DNA of 64,000 nt from Sinorhizobium psoraleae. Lineage in GTDB: Bacteria; Pseudomonadota; Alphaproteobacteria; Rhizobiales; Rhizobiaceae. The position numbers and the translations under genes were made by a program. The stretch lies in NCBI RefSeq assembly GCF_013283645.1, contig NZ_JABEKV010000001.1:1108577-1172576 (forward strand). The letters are read 5' to 3'. The notes below the pieces were generated by a model. It did no database searches, was not told the origin of the DNA, and saw only the letters and a program-made list of their open reading frames with translations. This document shows, in pieces, positions 44,292 to 52,914 of the stretch (position 1 is its first letter; the number at the start of each line of letters is the position of its first letter).

Positions 44292-45290
44292 TCAGCCTTC
44301 GCCGTATTTCGGCGGCAGCATGTTTCTCCCGCCGGTCGAAAAATCAGATAGCACTTTGCCGTAGCTGACCTTCGGTGGCTTGCGATCTTCTGCGGCTAGG
44401 GAGATCAGCCGGATGTAGTGTTGACCCCAATGCACCATCAATTGCCGGACAGGTAGCCACCCCTGACGCCGGAAATTGCCCGCCAGCGAACGCCGCACGG
44501 CATTGACCAATATATCAGCCGCTTCAAGCCCATATTCAGCGTCCCAAGAAAAGCGAAAGTCTTCCTTCAAAAGCAGCTTTAGGTCGAATGCGTCCCCTTT
44601 TTCAGGGTCCTTCATAAATTGCTTTTTGTACTCGCCGGGCTCGGTTCGGAACCGTTCATGAGCCCTGTAATCGCCTCCTTCGGCGGCAGCGAAGGGTTCC
44701 CTGAATGACCTCGACTCGATCATCGGCAATATGACCGTTGACCACCAGTCTTCCCAAGCCGTCACCTTATCGCGATTCTTAGCATCGATTACCCAATGGT
44801 ACTCCCCAAGCTCTTTAGGACGCCGAAACGAGTAATATAGGTTCGCATGATAGATGGAATTGTATACAAGATCTGCCATCGCGCATGACTGTACATAAAG
44901 TTGTAGTGAAGTAGCTTCGAGTTGTTTTCTCAACCCCCAAACCGCATTGACGAGCGTCTCATGGTGTTCGTCCGTTAAATGCATTGTAATGTGTTCTTCT
45001 TGACCGGTCTTATGCCTTTTCACTTCATCTTCGGTGTGACAGGCGGAGTCGACCGCTACCACTTCAAATAGGCAATTTAGCTTGCGGAGGATAGCGACAA
45101 CCTCGCCAATATGCTCTTCACAGAGCAGACGCCCTTTCACTTCGCCTTTTTCTTGGGGAAGCTTGCGGCGCAAGCGACCATATAGCTTTTCGAAGCCCTT
45201 GAAGTTTTGATCTGGGATGATCAGCGCCCCGACGGCAGAAATATTGTTTTGTCCGCTGAATGTGCCGGACTCATCAATGAAGATTCGCAT
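44292..45290 (-). CDS. DUF3800 family protein (cargo)
   Basis: A 332-residue protein from ATG 45290, with GGGA upstream. The N-terminus MRIFIDESGTFSG and later DAEYGLEAADILVNAVRR carry the acidic residues typical of DUF3800, a family with a probable RNase H-like or nuclease-like fold that recurs in phage and defence islands. It reads against the packaging genes and is less GC-rich than they are. With the 76-residue gene upstream it forms a small leftward cassette. A defence or helper-interference role is likely but inferred from context. Confidence 0.82.
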   Translation of the reverse strand: MRIFIDESGTFSGQNNISAVGALIIPDQNFKGFEKLYGRLRRKLPQEKGEVKGRLLCEEHIGEVVAILRKLNCLFEVVAVDSACHTEDEVKRHKTGQEEHITMHLTDEHHETLVNAVWGLRKQLEATSLQLYVQSCAMADLVYNSIYHANLYYSFRRPKELGEYHWVIDAKNRDKVTAWEDWWSTVILPMIESRSFREPFAAAEGGDYRAHERFRTEPGEYKKQFMKDPEKGDAFDLKLLLKEDFRFSWDAEYGLEAADILVNAVRRSLAGNFRRQGWLPVRQLMVHWGQHYIRLISLAAEDRKPPKVSYGKVLSDFSTGGRNMLPPKYGEG

Positions 45291-45325
45291 ACTATCCCGC
45301 CCCGATTCGATCGGCTGGCAGTATA

Positions 45326-45556
45326 TCATTCCCGGAAGTTCCACTCCGCCCCTAGCGTGAGTTTACTTGCACTGTACCACGCCAGATCGGCGGGCATGTC
45401 GTATTGGATACGAAAGTCCCTGTAGCGCCGTTCCCATTGCCGTCGCACTTGCCGTGAAAGCCCTTCAGGCGGCTTCGTAAAGTCCGGCAGGTCTTCCGGC
45501 GCGACCGGGACAACCCGGCCGTCTGGCATCACGTCAAGCGCGAAAACTCTGTGCAT
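45326..45556 (-). CDS. Small protein upstream of the DUF3800 gene
   Basis: A 76-residue protein with AAGGA six bases before its ATG. Basic middle (LSRQVRRQWERRYRDFRIQYD) and no membrane segment or known motif. It ends 35 bases before the DUF3800 start, so the two are probably cotranscribed from the AT-rich region at 45557-45813, whose start carries an 8-bp stem (45576-45601). Function unknown. Confidence 0.65.
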   Translation of the reverse strand: MHRVFALDVMPDGRVVPVAPEDLPDFTKPPEGLSRQVRRQWERRYRDFRIQYDMPADLAWYSASKLTLGAEWNFRE

Positions 45557-45813
45557 TGCTCGTCCTTAGCAAAGAGGCCGGGGCAGTCGCCCACCCCGGC
45601 CCAGTATAAGGGAGCCTGACAGGGGACAACTCCCGCCGGGCAGACTGGAAATAAACCGACACAAAGTCTCAAGTCAAGTATAATTTCTTTAGTTCTTATG
45701 TTGTTCTGCATTGCCAACTGTTAGTTGCTTATGGCTACTGGTAGTAGCTTATTTACAATACTTTAGATTTCAGCAACTCTCCGACTCGATACAAGCCATT
45801 GGGAGTTCCTGAC
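45557..45813. promoter_or_regulatory. AT-rich divergent promoter region inside the element
   Basis: 257 bases between the leftward DUF3800 cassette and the rightward structural operon. The central 45650-45780 is strikingly AT-rich for this replicon (TATAATTT, TTATTTACAATACTTT), and a GGCCGGGG/CCCCGGCC stem lies at 45576-45601. It probably holds the promoters of both units; I could not assign individual -35/-10 boxes with confidence. Confidence 0.5.
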
Positions 45814-46401
45814 ATGCTCGACGAAAACAATCATGCGTTCGTTTCCAAGCCGATTCCGCGCAACCCCGGTTACTTTCTCACCATCGCGGACGTGGCGGAA
45901 ACCATCGCGGAGCCGGGCGAGGACAAGGTGAAGATGATCGCGGCCCTTCGGCAATTCGCTTCGCAGGGCTATCTGTGGGCACCGTTCTACGAAACCGAAT
46001 CACGCGGCGCTTACCTCTACGCCCCGGCGACCTGCATCGTCTGCGCGGTCCTTCTGCGCATGATCGAAATGGGCATTCGCGACAAGAACGCCTGCCATAT
46101 GGCCGCTAAGGCGCTCTACCAGTGGAATCCGAAGGACTTCAACGGCGACGCGCCCGACTACTCGCCCGGCGCGCTGGTCATCAAGCATTACGTGGAGGAC
46201 GTGTCCAACTGGACCTTGGAATTGTGGTCCCTTCGGCACGATAGCGGCAAGATCGTTCACGACGCTCGTATCTATAACCCCGCCGCAGGCGGCGGCCCGT
46301 CGCTGACCTATGACCTTTCGAAATTCGCGCAACGGGCAGTTCTCGCAATCGATCTTGGCGACGTGCTCGACCGGATGCATTCGCGCGTCCGGGTGAACTG
46401 A
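45814..46401 (+). CDS. Unknown protein with a MerR-like N-terminal region
   Basis: A 195-residue protein from ATG 45814, preceded by GGGAG at 8 bases. Residues about 17-100 resemble a winged helix of MerR style: FLTIADVAETIA, a turn, RQFASQGYL and later ILLRMIEMGI-like helices (actual CAVLLRMIEMGIRDKNACHMA). No structural-protein motif is seen. It is 2 bases upstream of the portal gene, the place where a regulator or head-assembly accessory could sit. It is the only candidate regulator in the element, but the assignment is weak. Confidence 0.6.
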   Translation: MLDENNHAFVSKPIPRNPGYFLTIADVAETIAEPGEDKVKMIAALRQFASQGYLWAPFYETESRGAYLYAPATCIVCAVLLRMIEMGIRDKNACHMAAKALYQWNPKDFNGDAPDYSPGALVIKHYVEDVSNWTLELWSLRHDSGKIVHDARIYNPAAGGGPSLTYDLSKFAQRAVLAIDLGDVLDRMHSRVRVN

Positions 46402-46403
46402 CC

Positions 46404-47777
46404 ATGCCCGTTCGGTTGCCCAATCCCTTCAATTTCTTCCGCCGCACGACTCGGCCGCAGCACGTCCGCCGGTTCGACGGCGCGGCGGGCGGCCGTCGCG
46501 GCTGGGCCATGGGCACCTTCGGCCGGATCAACCCGGAAGTGGCGGCCGCCGGGGCGAGCCTTCGCGGCCGTGCGCGCTACCTCGCCAACAACAATCCGTG
46601 GATTGCGAACGCCGTCGGAAACTGGACCGGCGCGCTTGTCGGCTCCGGCATCATGCCGACTTCCCAGCATCCCGACGCCGCCGCCCGGAAGGCGCTGTCG
46701 ACGCTCTTCAATACCTGGGCGGAAGAGTCGGACACCGACGCTCGCACGACCTTTTGGGGCCTTCAGGCGGACATCGCGCGGGGGCTGGTCGTGGATGGCG
46801 AAGCCTTCGTCCAGTTCCTCGATTCCGACGGCCTCCGCGTCCGGCTGATCCCGCCGGAATTGATCGACGAGTCCATGACGCGCGAATTAGGTAATGGCGG
46901 CGTGATCGTGCAGGGCGTCGAGTTCGACGCCGACGGCCGCCGCGTCGCCTATCACGTCTTGTCGTCGCGCCCCCACGACCAGTTCGCCACCTATGCGCCA
47001 CCCGTGCGGATCGACGCTTCCGAAATCTTGCACGTCATGAAGCCACTGGCGGCCGGGCAGGTCCGGGGCGTCTCTTGGCTTGCGCCGGTCATCCTGCCCG
47101 CCAGTGAGCTAGACCAGCTTCTCGACGCTCTGCTTGTCGGTGTGAAGGTGGCGGCCATGCACGCGGGCTTTCTGATCGATCAGAACGGCACGTCGGGCGA
47201 ACCGTTCGACGGCACGGGCGAGGGCGGCGTGTTGGAAGCCGGACTCGAGCCCGGCACGTTGCGCCGCCTGCCGACGGGCATGGACATCAAGTTTTCGACG
47301 CCCCAGCAGACGGCGGAAGTGGCCGCCTTCCTTCGGCTCAACCTTCAGCAGCTTGCCGCCGGGCTGGGCCTGCCGACGCATTTCGTGGACGGCGACTTGA
47401 CCGGGGCGAACTATTCAAGCCTTCGCGCCGGGCTTCTGCCTTTTCGCCAGCGCGTTGAGCAAATCCAATACGGCACCTTCGTTCCGCAGTTCCTCGCTCC
47501 CGTGTGGCGGCGCGTGATCAGCTATGCAGTGCTATCCGCCGAACTCGACGCGGGCGACTTCGGCCGCGAATGGCTGGCGGTCGAATGGTTGCCGCCGAAG
47601 CCGCTTCAGGTCGATCCGCTGAAGGACACTCAAGCGACTGTCGCCGAAATCGAGGCTGGGCTTACCAGCCGCCGCAAGGCGGTGGCCGAACGCGGCTGGT
47701 CTATCGAACAGCTGGACGAAGAAATAGCCGCCGACACGCGGCCGATGCAGAAGGAGTCCACCAATGCCGAAAGCTAG
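46404..47777 (+). CDS. Phage portal protein (lambda gpB family)
   Basis: A 457-residue portal with the family blocks ARYLANNNPWIANAVGNWTGALVGSGI, VDGEAFVQF, LRVRLIPPELID, YHVLSSRP and QQLAAGLGLPTHFVDGDLTGANYSSLRAG. It forms the dodecameric vertex through which TerL packages DNA and to which the connector and tail attach. Overlaps the protease-capsid gene by 14 bases. Intact and of normal length. Confidence 0.93.
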   Translation: MPVRLPNPFNFFRRTTRPQHVRRFDGAAGGRRGWAMGTFGRINPEVAAAGASLRGRARYLANNNPWIANAVGNWTGALVGSGIMPTSQHPDAAARKALSTLFNTWAEESDTDARTTFWGLQADIARGLVVDGEAFVQFLDSDGLRVRLIPPELIDESMTRELGNGGVIVQGVEFDADGRRVAYHVLSSRPHDQFATYAPPVRIDASEILHVMKPLAAGQVRGVSWLAPVILPASELDQLLDALLVGVKVAAMHAGFLIDQNGTSGEPFDGTGEGGVLEAGLEPGTLRRLPTGMDIKFSTPQQTAEVAAFLRLNLQQLAAGLGLPTHFVDGDLTGANYSSLRAGLLPFRQRVEQIQYGTFVPQFLAPVWRRVISYAVLSAELDAGDFGREWLAVEWLPPKPLQVDPLKDTQATVAEIEAGLTSRRKAVAERGWSIEQLDEEIAADTRPMQKESTNAES

Positions 47778-49569
47778 GAAGCGGGAGGTATCGCCGGAAT
47801 CGCAAGACGCGATGACCCGCCGCGCGGTCATCTCGCCCGAGTCGTTCGACGAAGCCGCGTTGACCGTGGAAGCGACCATCTCGACGTTTTCCGATGTCCA
47901 GCGCCGCGACCCGCGCGGGGCCTATGTCGAACGGCTGGACCCGGCCGGGCTCGACACGTCGCGGCTGATCGGCGCGCCCGTTCTCGACGGCCATCGGCAG
48001 GCCAGCGCCCGCGACACCATTGGCGTCGTGACCGCCTTCCGCACTGAAGGCAACGCGCTGATTGCCACCATTCGTTTGCTTCAGTCCGATGACGTGAAGC
48101 CGATCGTCGAGCGCATCCGGCAGGGCGTCATTCGGGGCGTTTCTGTCGGCTACCGCGTCCAACGCTGGCTCGATTCTCTCGAAAACAAGGTCCGCGTCCG
48201 CACGGCGGCGGCGTGGTCGATCTTTGAAGTTTCCGCCGTGCCGGTCCCGGCCGATCCGGGCGCAACCTTTCGGAGCGAAACCATGGAAGACGAAGTGATC
48301 GAAACCCCGAACGAAGAAACCCCGGCCGCGACCCGTGCAGCCATCCGCACTATCGCCCGCGCGGCAGGCATGACGGCGGAACAAGCGGACGACATGATCG
48401 ACCGCGACCTGTCCGTCACGGAAGCCCGTGCGGAAGCATTCGAGGCGATGCAGGCACGGACTCGCAACACGCCGCGCATTCGCGTCGTGAGCCCGTTGAG
48501 CGAAGACCCGGCCATGATCCGTACGCGGCGCGAAGAGGCGCTTTACGCTCGCGTGAGCGGCACCCCGCCGACCGACGAAGCTCGCCCCTTCATAGGCGAC
48601 ACGCTTCGCGACCACGCCCGCGCGTTGGTCGAAGCGGCGGGCATCTCGACGCGCGGAATGGACCCGGACGCGCTCTTCCGGGCGGCGATGCACACGACCA
48701 GCGACTTCCCCCAGCTTCTGACGGGCGTCGGCCGCCGGACTTTGATGGCCGCCTATCACGTCGCAGGGTCGCCGCTGAAGACCGTGCTGGCGCGGCAGAC
48801 GACGCTTCCCGACTTCCGGGCAGCGTCCAAGCTGAAGCTGTCGGACATCGGCCTTCTGGAAAAGGTCTCGGAGTCGGGTGAAATCAAGAGCACGACCCGG
48901 GGCGAGGCGACCGAGTCCTACGCACTCGATACCTACGGAACCATTTTCGCACTGTCGCGCAAGGCGCTGATCAATGACGATCTTGGCGCATTCCGGGATT
49001 GGGGCGCGACCGCCGGCCGCATGGCGGCCGAAACAGAAAACAACCTGCTCTTCGCGCTTTTCCGCCAGTCGAGCGGGGCAGGGCCGGTCATGGGCGAGGA
49101 CAACAAGCGCCTCTTCCACGCGGATCACGGCAACCTTGCCGGTTCGGGCACGGCGCTGGACGAAACAAACCTGTCCGCTGCCCGCCTCGCCATGCGTGGC
49201 ATGAAGGCGCTGGACGGCAAGACGCCGATCAACGCCGCCCCGAAATATCTGGTCGTCGGGCCGCAGCTTGAGACCAGCGCCGAAAAGTTGCTGGCGGCGA
49301 TCTATGCGGCCACGGTTGCCACGGCGAATCCGTTCACGGGGAAGCTGGAGTTGCTGGTCGAACCGCGCATCACAGACAAGTCGTGGTACGTCTTCGCCGA
49401 TCCGGCCGTCCTGCCAGTGCTTGAATATGCTTACCTGTCCAGCGCCCAAGGTCCGCAGATGGCGAGCCGCGAAGGCTGGGATGTGCTGGGGCAGGAGTTC
49501 CGCGTCGTGCTGGACTTTGGTTGTGGCGCAACCGACTTCCGGGGCGCTTACCGCAATCCGGGTCTCTGA
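47764..49569 (+). CDS. Prohead protease/major capsid protein fusion
   Basis: A 601-residue fusion. The N-terminal about 180 residues form an HK97-type prohead protease (AVISPESFDEAALTVEATIS, VLDGHRQ with the active-site His, RGVSVGYRVQ with the nucleophile Ser). A helical linker (about 185-260, VIETPNEETPAATRAAIRTI) may be the scaffold/delta domain. The C-terminal about 330 residues match the Mu gpT-like major capsid family (TSDFPQLLTGVGRRTLMAAY, ALSRKALINDDLGAF, LFHADHGNLAGSG). The single-chain fusion is a known variant in small phages. Confidence 0.9.
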   Translation: MPKARKREVSPESQDAMTRRAVISPESFDEAALTVEATISTFSDVQRRDPRGAYVERLDPAGLDTSRLIGAPVLDGHRQASARDTIGVVTAFRTEGNALIATIRLLQSDDVKPIVERIRQGVIRGVSVGYRVQRWLDSLENKVRVRTAAAWSIFEVSAVPVPADPGATFRSETMEDEVIETPNEETPAATRAAIRTIARAAGMTAEQADDMIDRDLSVTEARAEAFEAMQARTRNTPRIRVVSPLSEDPAMIRTRREEALYARVSGTPPTDEARPFIGDTLRDHARALVEAAGISTRGMDPDALFRAAMHTTSDFPQLLTGVGRRTLMAAYHVAGSPLKTVLARQTTLPDFRAASKLKLSDIGLLEKVSESGEIKSTTRGEATESYALDTYGTIFALSRKALINDDLGAFRDWGATAGRMAAETENNLLFALFRQSSGAGPVMGEDNKRLFHADHGNLAGSGTALDETNLSAARLAMRGMKALDGKTPINAAPKYLVVGPQLETSAEKLLAAIYAATVATANPFTGKLELLVEPRITDKSWYVFADPAVLPVLEYAYLSSAQGPQMASREGWDVLGQEFRVVLDFGCGATDFRGAYRNPGL

Positions 49570-49574
49570 TCGTC

Positions 49575-49793
49575 ATGGCCGCATCGCTGCAACAGCTTCA
49601 GGCTTGGCGGGACGCCCTCTTTGCAGCCCGGCTTCAGGGCGTGCGGGAGTTCCGCGATCAGAACGGCGAAGCCGTGTCCTACAAGTCCGACGCCGAAATG
49701 GCGCGGGCGCTCGCGGCCGCCGACGCGGCGATTGCGGCGGCGCAGACCAAGCCCGTCAACACCATCCTCTTCAAGACTTCGAAAGGAATCTGA
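49575..49793 (+). CDS. Head-tail connector protein (gpW-like)
   Basis: A 72-residue protein, five bases after the capsid gene. QQLQAWRDALFAARLQGVREF, AVSYKSDAEMARALAAADAAI and the short basic tail match the gpW-type head completion family that closes the portal vertex and offers the tail docking site. Its presence in an element without tails is what a tail-stealing satellite would need. Confidence 0.82.
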   Translation: MAASLQQLQAWRDALFAARLQGVREFRDQNGEAVSYKSDAEMARALAAADAAIAAAQTKPVNTILFKTSKGI

Positions 49794-49795
49794 CC

Positions 49796-50125
49796 ATGAA
49801 GAACTTTGTGCAGAAGGGCGAGAATCTGACCCTTCCCGCGCCCTACGCCGTGTCGAGCGGCGACGGCGTATTGAAGGGCAGCATCTTCGGTGTGGCCGCT
49901 GGCGACGCCGAGTCGGGCGCTGAAGTCGATATCGTGACCGTCGGCGTCTTCACGCTGCCCAAGGTTTCAACGGACGTGATGGCCGTCGGCGATCCGATCT
50001 ATTGGGACAATACGGCGAAGCTGGTCACGACGACGGCGACCGGCAACACCAAGATTGGCGTGTCCCTCGCCACGGCCGTCAATCCTTCCGGCACGACCGA
50101 CGTGCGCCTCAACGGGGCGTTCTGA
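49796..50125 (+). CDS. DUF2190 capsid decoration/cement protein
   Basis: A 109-residue protein starting at ATG 49796 (TGACC ATG after the gpW stop). VQKGENLTLPAPYAVSSGDGVLKGSIFGVAAGDA and YWDNTAKLVTTTATGNTKIGVSLATAV are typical of DUF2190, a predicted head decoration or cement protein found beside Mu-gpT-like capsids. Beta-rich, no signal. Confidence 0.85.
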   Translation: MKNFVQKGENLTLPAPYAVSSGDGVLKGSIFGVAAGDAESGAEVDIVTVGVFTLPKVSTDVMAVGDPIYWDNTAKLVTTTATGNTKIGVSLATAVNPSGTTDVRLNGAF

Positions 50126-50205
50126 CCCATCCCGCAGGCGAGCGTGATCCTGACCGCTCCGCTCGCTCGCGTTCTTCAACGGGACCACGCCCTTGAGGGC
50201 GTTCC

Positions 50206-50379
50206 ATGGAAAAGGACGAATTGGTCCGCTTGCGGGCGGCCGTCGCTAAACTCGTCGTCGAAAATCCGATCTATGCGCCGATCTTCGAACGACTCGAAAT
50301 CGAAATTGCCAGCTTAGAAGCCTCCGACCCTATAGCACGGGCGCGGGCGATAGTAGCTGGTCAGAAGGCAATCGCCTGA
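50206..50379 (+). CDS. 57-residue helical protein at the end of the structural operon
   Basis: ATG 50206 is preceded by GAGGG and opens a frame to the TGA at 50377-50379. The product is helical and charged (MEKDELVRLRAAVAKLVVEN, IFERLEIEIASLEASD, IARARAIVAGQ), a coiled-coil-like profile. Its last 19 bases overlap the convergent integrase 3' end. No family recognised; it could be a last head or connector gene. Confidence 0.55.
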   Translation: MEKDELVRLRAAVAKLVVENPIYAPIFERLEIEIASLEASDPIARARAIVAGQKAIA

Positions 50380-51638
50380 AGGATGTCCCGCTTGTGTTCG
50401 AGAGTTGCGCCCGCCCCATACCGTTCCCGGTCAAGCCGATGGCCGAAGATGTCACGGCGGATTCGTTCGTCGACTCCGGCTGCAAGCATCCGGTCTTCAA
50501 ACGAATGGCGCAAGCTGTAGAGCACATGGTCGGGCGTTTCGAGAAGCCCGTTTTCCCGCATGAATTTGTTCACCGTGGCGCTAAGGCTGGCGCTGGTCTC
50601 CTGATAGCGCTGGAATCCCTTCGGGCACTGCCGGAAGGCTTCGAGGCTGACGCCAGTGAGCGGGATGACGCGCTTCGACTGGTCAGTCTTCAGTTGCCGC
50701 CCGACCGGCTCAATCGAGATATGCGGGATATCATGTTCGAGTCGAATGTGCTCTGGCAGGAGCCCGGCCGCCTCGCTTGGGCGATAGCCCGTGTTGACCA
50801 TGCCGAGCAGGATGCAGCGCGCTTCTGTATTGAGTCCATCGAGCGCGCCGGGCGCGAGCAACTTGGTCTTGATCCATTCCGTAGAGAAAGGGGGGCGCTC
50901 GCGCTTGTGCTTCTTTCCGTCCTTGAAGGACAGATTGCCGACGGGCAGCACCAGCCCGAGCCGCTTCATCTTGTTGACGGTCTTCAGCGTGTCGGCGACA
51001 TGGATCAGGTCTTTGTTCGCGCTATTCGGGGCCAGTCCTTCCGACGCCACCCGGTCAACCCACCAGTCGCGGAAGTCGAGCATGTCGTCGGCCGTGATCT
51101 CGGCAATGTTCTTGTTGCCGACGACCTCAACGAAGTTGCGAATTGCCTTCATGCGTGGATTCTTCCATCGACGAAGTTGGTCTTCGCTTTTGCCGAGCGT
51201 CCGGTCCTTCGCCAGCGTCCAGAACAATTCAAGCGCCCGCTCGACCGTGATCGGCGGTTCCTTCGCCCCGCCAAGGACGGCCGCAGCTTCTATCCGATCC
51301 GGCTCACCGTCGGGCCGTACGGCGGCGCGAACCCGTTCAAGGAACTCTTCGCGCGGCAACTTGGCGACACGATCTGCCGTGAGGTAGCGGAAGCCCCGGA
51401 CTTGGGCGAGTTCCCGCGCCGCCTCGAAACGGCGTTCGGCGTCGTCGCTGTCGCCCGCAAGTCGGGCTTCCCACGCCTCAACCATGTTCTGCCATGCCGT
51501 CGGGGCCTTCTGCCGTGCAACGGACTCGGAATCAGTGTGCAGGCTGATCCACACGACTTTGCGGGACTCGATTGCCTCGTAGCGTTTCGGAACGCGCTTG
51601 ATCAGGTGGAAGGTCTTGTTGCGGCGCTTGATGTTCAT
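50361..51638 (-). CDS. int: Tyrosine-recombinase integrase
   Basis: A 425-residue integrase of the DUF6538-N-terminal type (NKTFHLIKRVPKRYEAIESRK at the start). A SAM-like core-binding domain spans about 130-240. The catalytic domain has R in NTGYRPSEAAGL, LYSLRHSFEDRM (box II, with Tyr at the usual first His position, a variant I know from related rhizobial integrases), GH in DIFGHRLDRE and the probable nucleophile in RERYGAG. It lies at the right end next to attR and the tRNA, transcribed inward; it should catalyse integration and excision at the tRNA 3' end. Confidence 0.92.
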   Translation of the reverse strand: MNIKRRNKTFHLIKRVPKRYEAIESRKVVWISLHTDSESVARQKAPTAWQNMVEAWEARLAGDSDDAERRFEAARELAQVRGFRYLTADRVAKLPREEFLERVRAAVRPDGEPDRIEAAAVLGGAKEPPITVERALELFWTLAKDRTLGKSEDQLRRWKNPRMKAIRNFVEVVGNKNIAEITADDMLDFRDWWVDRVASEGLAPNSANKDLIHVADTLKTVNKMKRLGLVLPVGNLSFKDGKKHKRERPPFSTEWIKTKLLAPGALDGLNTEARCILLGMVNTGYRPSEAAGLLPEHIRLEHDIPHISIEPVGRQLKTDQSKRVIPLTGVSLEAFRQCPKGFQRYQETSASLSATVNKFMRENGLLETPDHVLYSLRHSFEDRMLAAGVDERIRRDIFGHRLDRERYGAGATLEHKRDILQAIAF

Positions 51639-51693
51639 GGCGGAACTCCCTTCGGTTCCAAAACCATGCCTGACGCTTTGATGTATAGCAATA

Positions 51694-51717
51694 TGTGCAG
51701 CAAAAGGTGCAGCAGAA
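51694..51717 (+). repeat. Tandem 12-bp repeats near attR, probable integrase arm sites
   Basis: TGTGCAGCAAAA (51694-51705) followed by GGTGCAGCAGAA (51706-51717), matching the pair at 38722-38745 near the other end. They lie between the integrase start and the att core. Confidence 0.65.
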
Positions 51718-51801
51718 TCGCAACATGCGGCGTCGGATCCCGTGCAAAATCTCTGGAAAACGTAATTAAATCAAGCGCTTGCGGGACAATTATTGGGGAG
51801 G

Positions 51802-51819
51802 AAAATGGCGCACCCGACA
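51802..51819. repeat. attR of the integrated element
   Basis: 18-bp copy of the att core, overlapping the CCA end and T-stem of tRNA-Arg(CCG). It leaves the tRNA gene intact after integration. Confidence 0.9.
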
Positions 51820-51882
51820 GGATTCGAACCTGTGACCTTTGGAATCGGAATCCAACACTCTATCCAGCTGAGCTACGGGTGC
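51806..51882 (-). tRNA. tRNA-Arg (anticodon CCG)
   Basis: A 77-base tRNA including an encoded CCA. Acceptor stem GCACCCG/CGGGTGC, anticodon stem TTGGA/TCCAA around the loop TTCCGAT (anticodon CCG), and T-loop TTCGAAT with stem ACAGG/CCTGT. It reads CGG codons. In S. meliloti I recall this as an essential single-copy tRNA located on pSymB. It serves as the attachment site of the adjacent element. Confidence 0.95.
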
Positions 51883-52035
51883 ATCCGTTGGCGGCAGGGC
51901 CGCCGAAGCAGGCTGTGAGCGGTTCTTAGCCTAGCTTGCGCGTCGCTTCAATGGTCAATTGCAGGAGATTGTGGGGGAAATTCGTTTTCCTGGTCCGCGC
52001 TGAAGTCGCTTCGCATCGCCGATGGGCGATATGGA

Positions 52036-52071
52036 TCCAAAGAAAGACGCCGCATCTTGAGGGATGCGGCG
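52036..52071 (-). terminator. Intrinsic terminator of the xylFHG-type operon
   Basis: CGCCGCATC / GATGCGGCG (9-bp perfect stem, 52048-52056 and 52063-52071) followed on the minus strand by TCTTTCTTT, 43 bases after the ATPase stop codon. Confidence 0.85.
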
Positions 52072-52113
52072 CCGGATTGATCGGGGCGGATGCGGTCACA
52101 GGCCTTGGTGCCG

Positions 52114-52902
<789 letters not shown>

Positions 52903-52914
52903 TCGTACTCCTGA

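Larger units (their letters stand above)
38641..51819. mobile_element. Tail-less phage-satellite-like element (candidate cf-PICI) in tRNA-Arg(CCG)
   Basis: A 13.2-kb element flanked by 18-bp direct repeats, one of which is the 3' end of tRNA-Arg(CCG). Left to right it holds a primase/RepA-like ATPase, terS, a membrane-protein cargo gene, terL, a small protein, a DUF3800 cassette, a putative regulator, portal, protease-capsid fusion, gpW-like connector, DUF2190 protein, a 57-residue ORF and, leftward, a tyrosine integrase. No tail, tape-measure, lysis, excisionase or CI-like repressor gene is visible. Known capsid-forming PICIs carry this selection of genes and borrow tails from a helper phage. 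A decayed prophage is the alternative, but the structural genes are intact and tightly packed. Confidence 0.85.

Noticed and set aside
47701-49449. A 582-codon open frame opposite the protease-capsid gene
   Set aside because: Composition is that of an antisense frame and no ribosome-binding site or motif is present.
50361-50500. Tyr instead of His in integrase box II as a sign of inactivation
   Set aside because: The Y-S-x-R-H form occurs in a known subgroup of rhizobial phage and island integrases, so it is not evidence of decay.
38641-51819. Element read as a complete prophage or as an ICE
   Set aside because: There are no tail or lysis genes for a phage and no relaxase or type IV secretion genes for an ICE.
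50394-51929. A 511-codon open frame opposite the integrase, running into the tRNA
   Set aside because: It reads through the tRNA-Arg gene and has no motif; the integrase on the other strand is convincing.
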